Source of the DNA: an uncultured Aquimarina sp.
GTDB taxonomy: Bacteria > Bacteroidota > Bacteroidia > Flavobacteriales > Flavobacteriaceae
Reading direction: 5' to 3'
DNA length: 64,000 nt
NCBI GenBank assembly: GCA_947498785.1
Contig: CANMLS010000032.1
Span: 1-64,000, forward strand
Shown here: positions 63,293 through 64,000 of the stretch, one piece after another
Position numbering within the stretch: the first letter of the stretch is position 1
Layout of the letters: each line of letters opens with the position of its first letter
The notes under the pieces: generated by a model
What the model was told of the DNA's origin: nothing
The model's input: only the letters and a program-made list of their open reading frames with translations
Database searches by the model: none
Position numbers and translations under genes: made by a program

Positions 63293-64000
63293 CTACTGTT
63301 CGGTTTGGATGGATGAATTTGTTTTTGCTTCTTCGGCTTTGATCTTTTTAAGTTCGATGGTTGCCTCATCTATTACCTCTGGGTAATCGGTAAAGTTTTT
63401 AATAACGCTCTCCAAAATATAAGTTGCTTGATATGCATCTTTAAGACCGTAGAAATTTTTTGCCATAAGTACTAATCCTTTCGACCCATACAATCGATAC
63501 CCTGGGAAATCTTTAGATAGTTTCTGTACCGTTTCATTAGAACTTTTATAATTTCCTTCTTGGTTTTTAAAGTAAGCCTCATAGTATAAAGCCTCTGCTG
63601 CTAACTCTCCTGTTGCAATTTTTTGCACTTCGGCATATGCGCGTTTTGTTCTCTCCATATCTACAGTTTGGAAAGCTGCTCGAGCAGTAAAAATTTTAGC
63701 ATCACTTTTTACATCGTTTTGGATTTTTGGATTCGCCAACACTTTATCTGCATATTCGATGGTTTTTTGATACTTGAGTAATTGATAATATGATTTCATC
63801 AGGTTCGATTGTGCAAAGATTATATTCTGGGGATAATCTGCATCACTCTCTAAACGTTCTAATACCGGAATTGCTTTTTCATAATTACGGTTCTCTAGGT
63901 GTATCTGAGATAATCTTGCAAGTGACTGTTCTGTAAATTCTGTACGATCCTTTTGTAATACATATTCATAATGAGGTATCGCAGTTTGTTTTTCTCCTTT
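63293..64000 (-). CDS. TPR-repeat protein, truncated by the window edge
   Basis: The reading frame is open from the stop at 63293 to the window edge at 64000, without an N-terminus; at least 235 residues are visible. The sequence contains TPR-like helical pairs (for example NRNYEKAIPVLERLESDADY and YPEVIDEATIELKKIK). It ends ...TNSSIQTEQ. The 49-bp gap to the TonB-receptor-like gene suggests a shared transcript. The family resembles large flavobacterial TPR proteins next to such barrels, but the missing N-terminus prevents a firmer call. Confidence 0.75.
   Translation of the reverse strand, partial: KGEKQTAIPHYEYVLQKDRTEFTEQSLARLSQIHLENRNYEKAIPVLERLESDADYPQNIIFAQSNLMKSYYQLLKYQKTIEYADKVLANPKIQNDVKSDAKIFTARAAFQTVDMERTKRAYAEVQKIATGELAAEALYYEAYFKNQEGNYKSSNETVQKLSKDFPGYRLYGSKGLVLMAKNFYGLKDAYQATYILESVIKNFTDYPEVIDEATIELKKIKAEEAKTNSSIQTEQ

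Noticed and set aside
63244-63369. N-terminal extension of the TonB-receptor-like protein
   Set aside because: It runs into the end of the upstream TPR gene, is rich in Lys/Pro/Gln, and places the signal peptide 42 residues inside the chain.

Overview
The window is an AT-rich chromosomal segment of a member of Bacteroidota, most likely a marine Flavobacteriaceae (Aquimarina-like is a guess from gene content, not a result). Support comes from a PorP/SprF type IX secretion protein next to a cargo with a gliding-motility-type C-terminal domain, Bacteroidota promoters of the form TTTG-N18-20-TAnnTTTG, near absence of Shine-Dalgarno sequences except in front of rpsU, tRNA genes without encoded CCA, and many small lipoproteins.

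Layout. 1-15.8 kb, minus strand: translation and transcription core, read rpsU, xerC, hpf, tRNA-Thr(TGT), tRNA-Tyr, tRNA-Gly, tRNA-Thr(GGT), tuf, tRNA-Trp, secE, nusG, rplK, rplA, rplJ, rplL, rpoB, rpoC, then a DUF3467 gene. 15.8-29.1 kb, mostly minus: GH13 amylase lipoprotein with a LacI-type palindrome, acyl-CoA dehydrogenase, ComEA-like protein, alanine symporter, K+ channel with PspC and DUF2851 partners, a frameshifted redoxin pseudogene, an AraC regulator, cystathionine beta-synthase and a LolC/E-type permease. 29.1-33.6 kb, plus: NamZ-like exo-muramidase, a TPR histidine kinase with a LuxR-type regulator, and a 52-residue secreted-peptide-like ORF. 34.3-40.7 kb, minus: a PorP/SprF protein and a 1798-residue surface protein with seven FG-GAP-type and nine near-identical Calx-beta repeats.

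40.7-48.0 kb, plus, is the most unusual part. An 807-bp intergenic region carries a regular array of octamers spaced two helical turns apart. It leads into three transcription units: small membrane and zinc-ribbon proteins, a SIMPL-like secreted protein, an SPFH/SHOCT protein, a duplicated-module cytosolic protein, and two paralogues that resemble the Leptospira surface protein LipL32. I propose that these form one envelope-associated system resembling, but not identical to, the Bacillus YdjGHI membrane-stress module.

48-64 kb: YkgJ-type protein, methyltransferase, metzincin lipoprotein, DoxX-like protein, orphan ECF sigma factor, LytS/LytTR pair, an amidohydrolase and a DUF885 lipoprotein, two gene remnants, several unrecognised small envelope genes, an M23 peptidase, and a TonB-receptor-like barrel downstream of a TPR protein cut by the window edge.

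A GC-rich inverted motif, close to CCCCTGTTTTCAGGG, occurs at five intergenic sites: before the TPR kinase, the small peptide gene, the surface-protein gene, the SPFH/LipL32 cluster and a small membrane gene. It may mark one regulon controlled by the kinase/regulator pair in this window.
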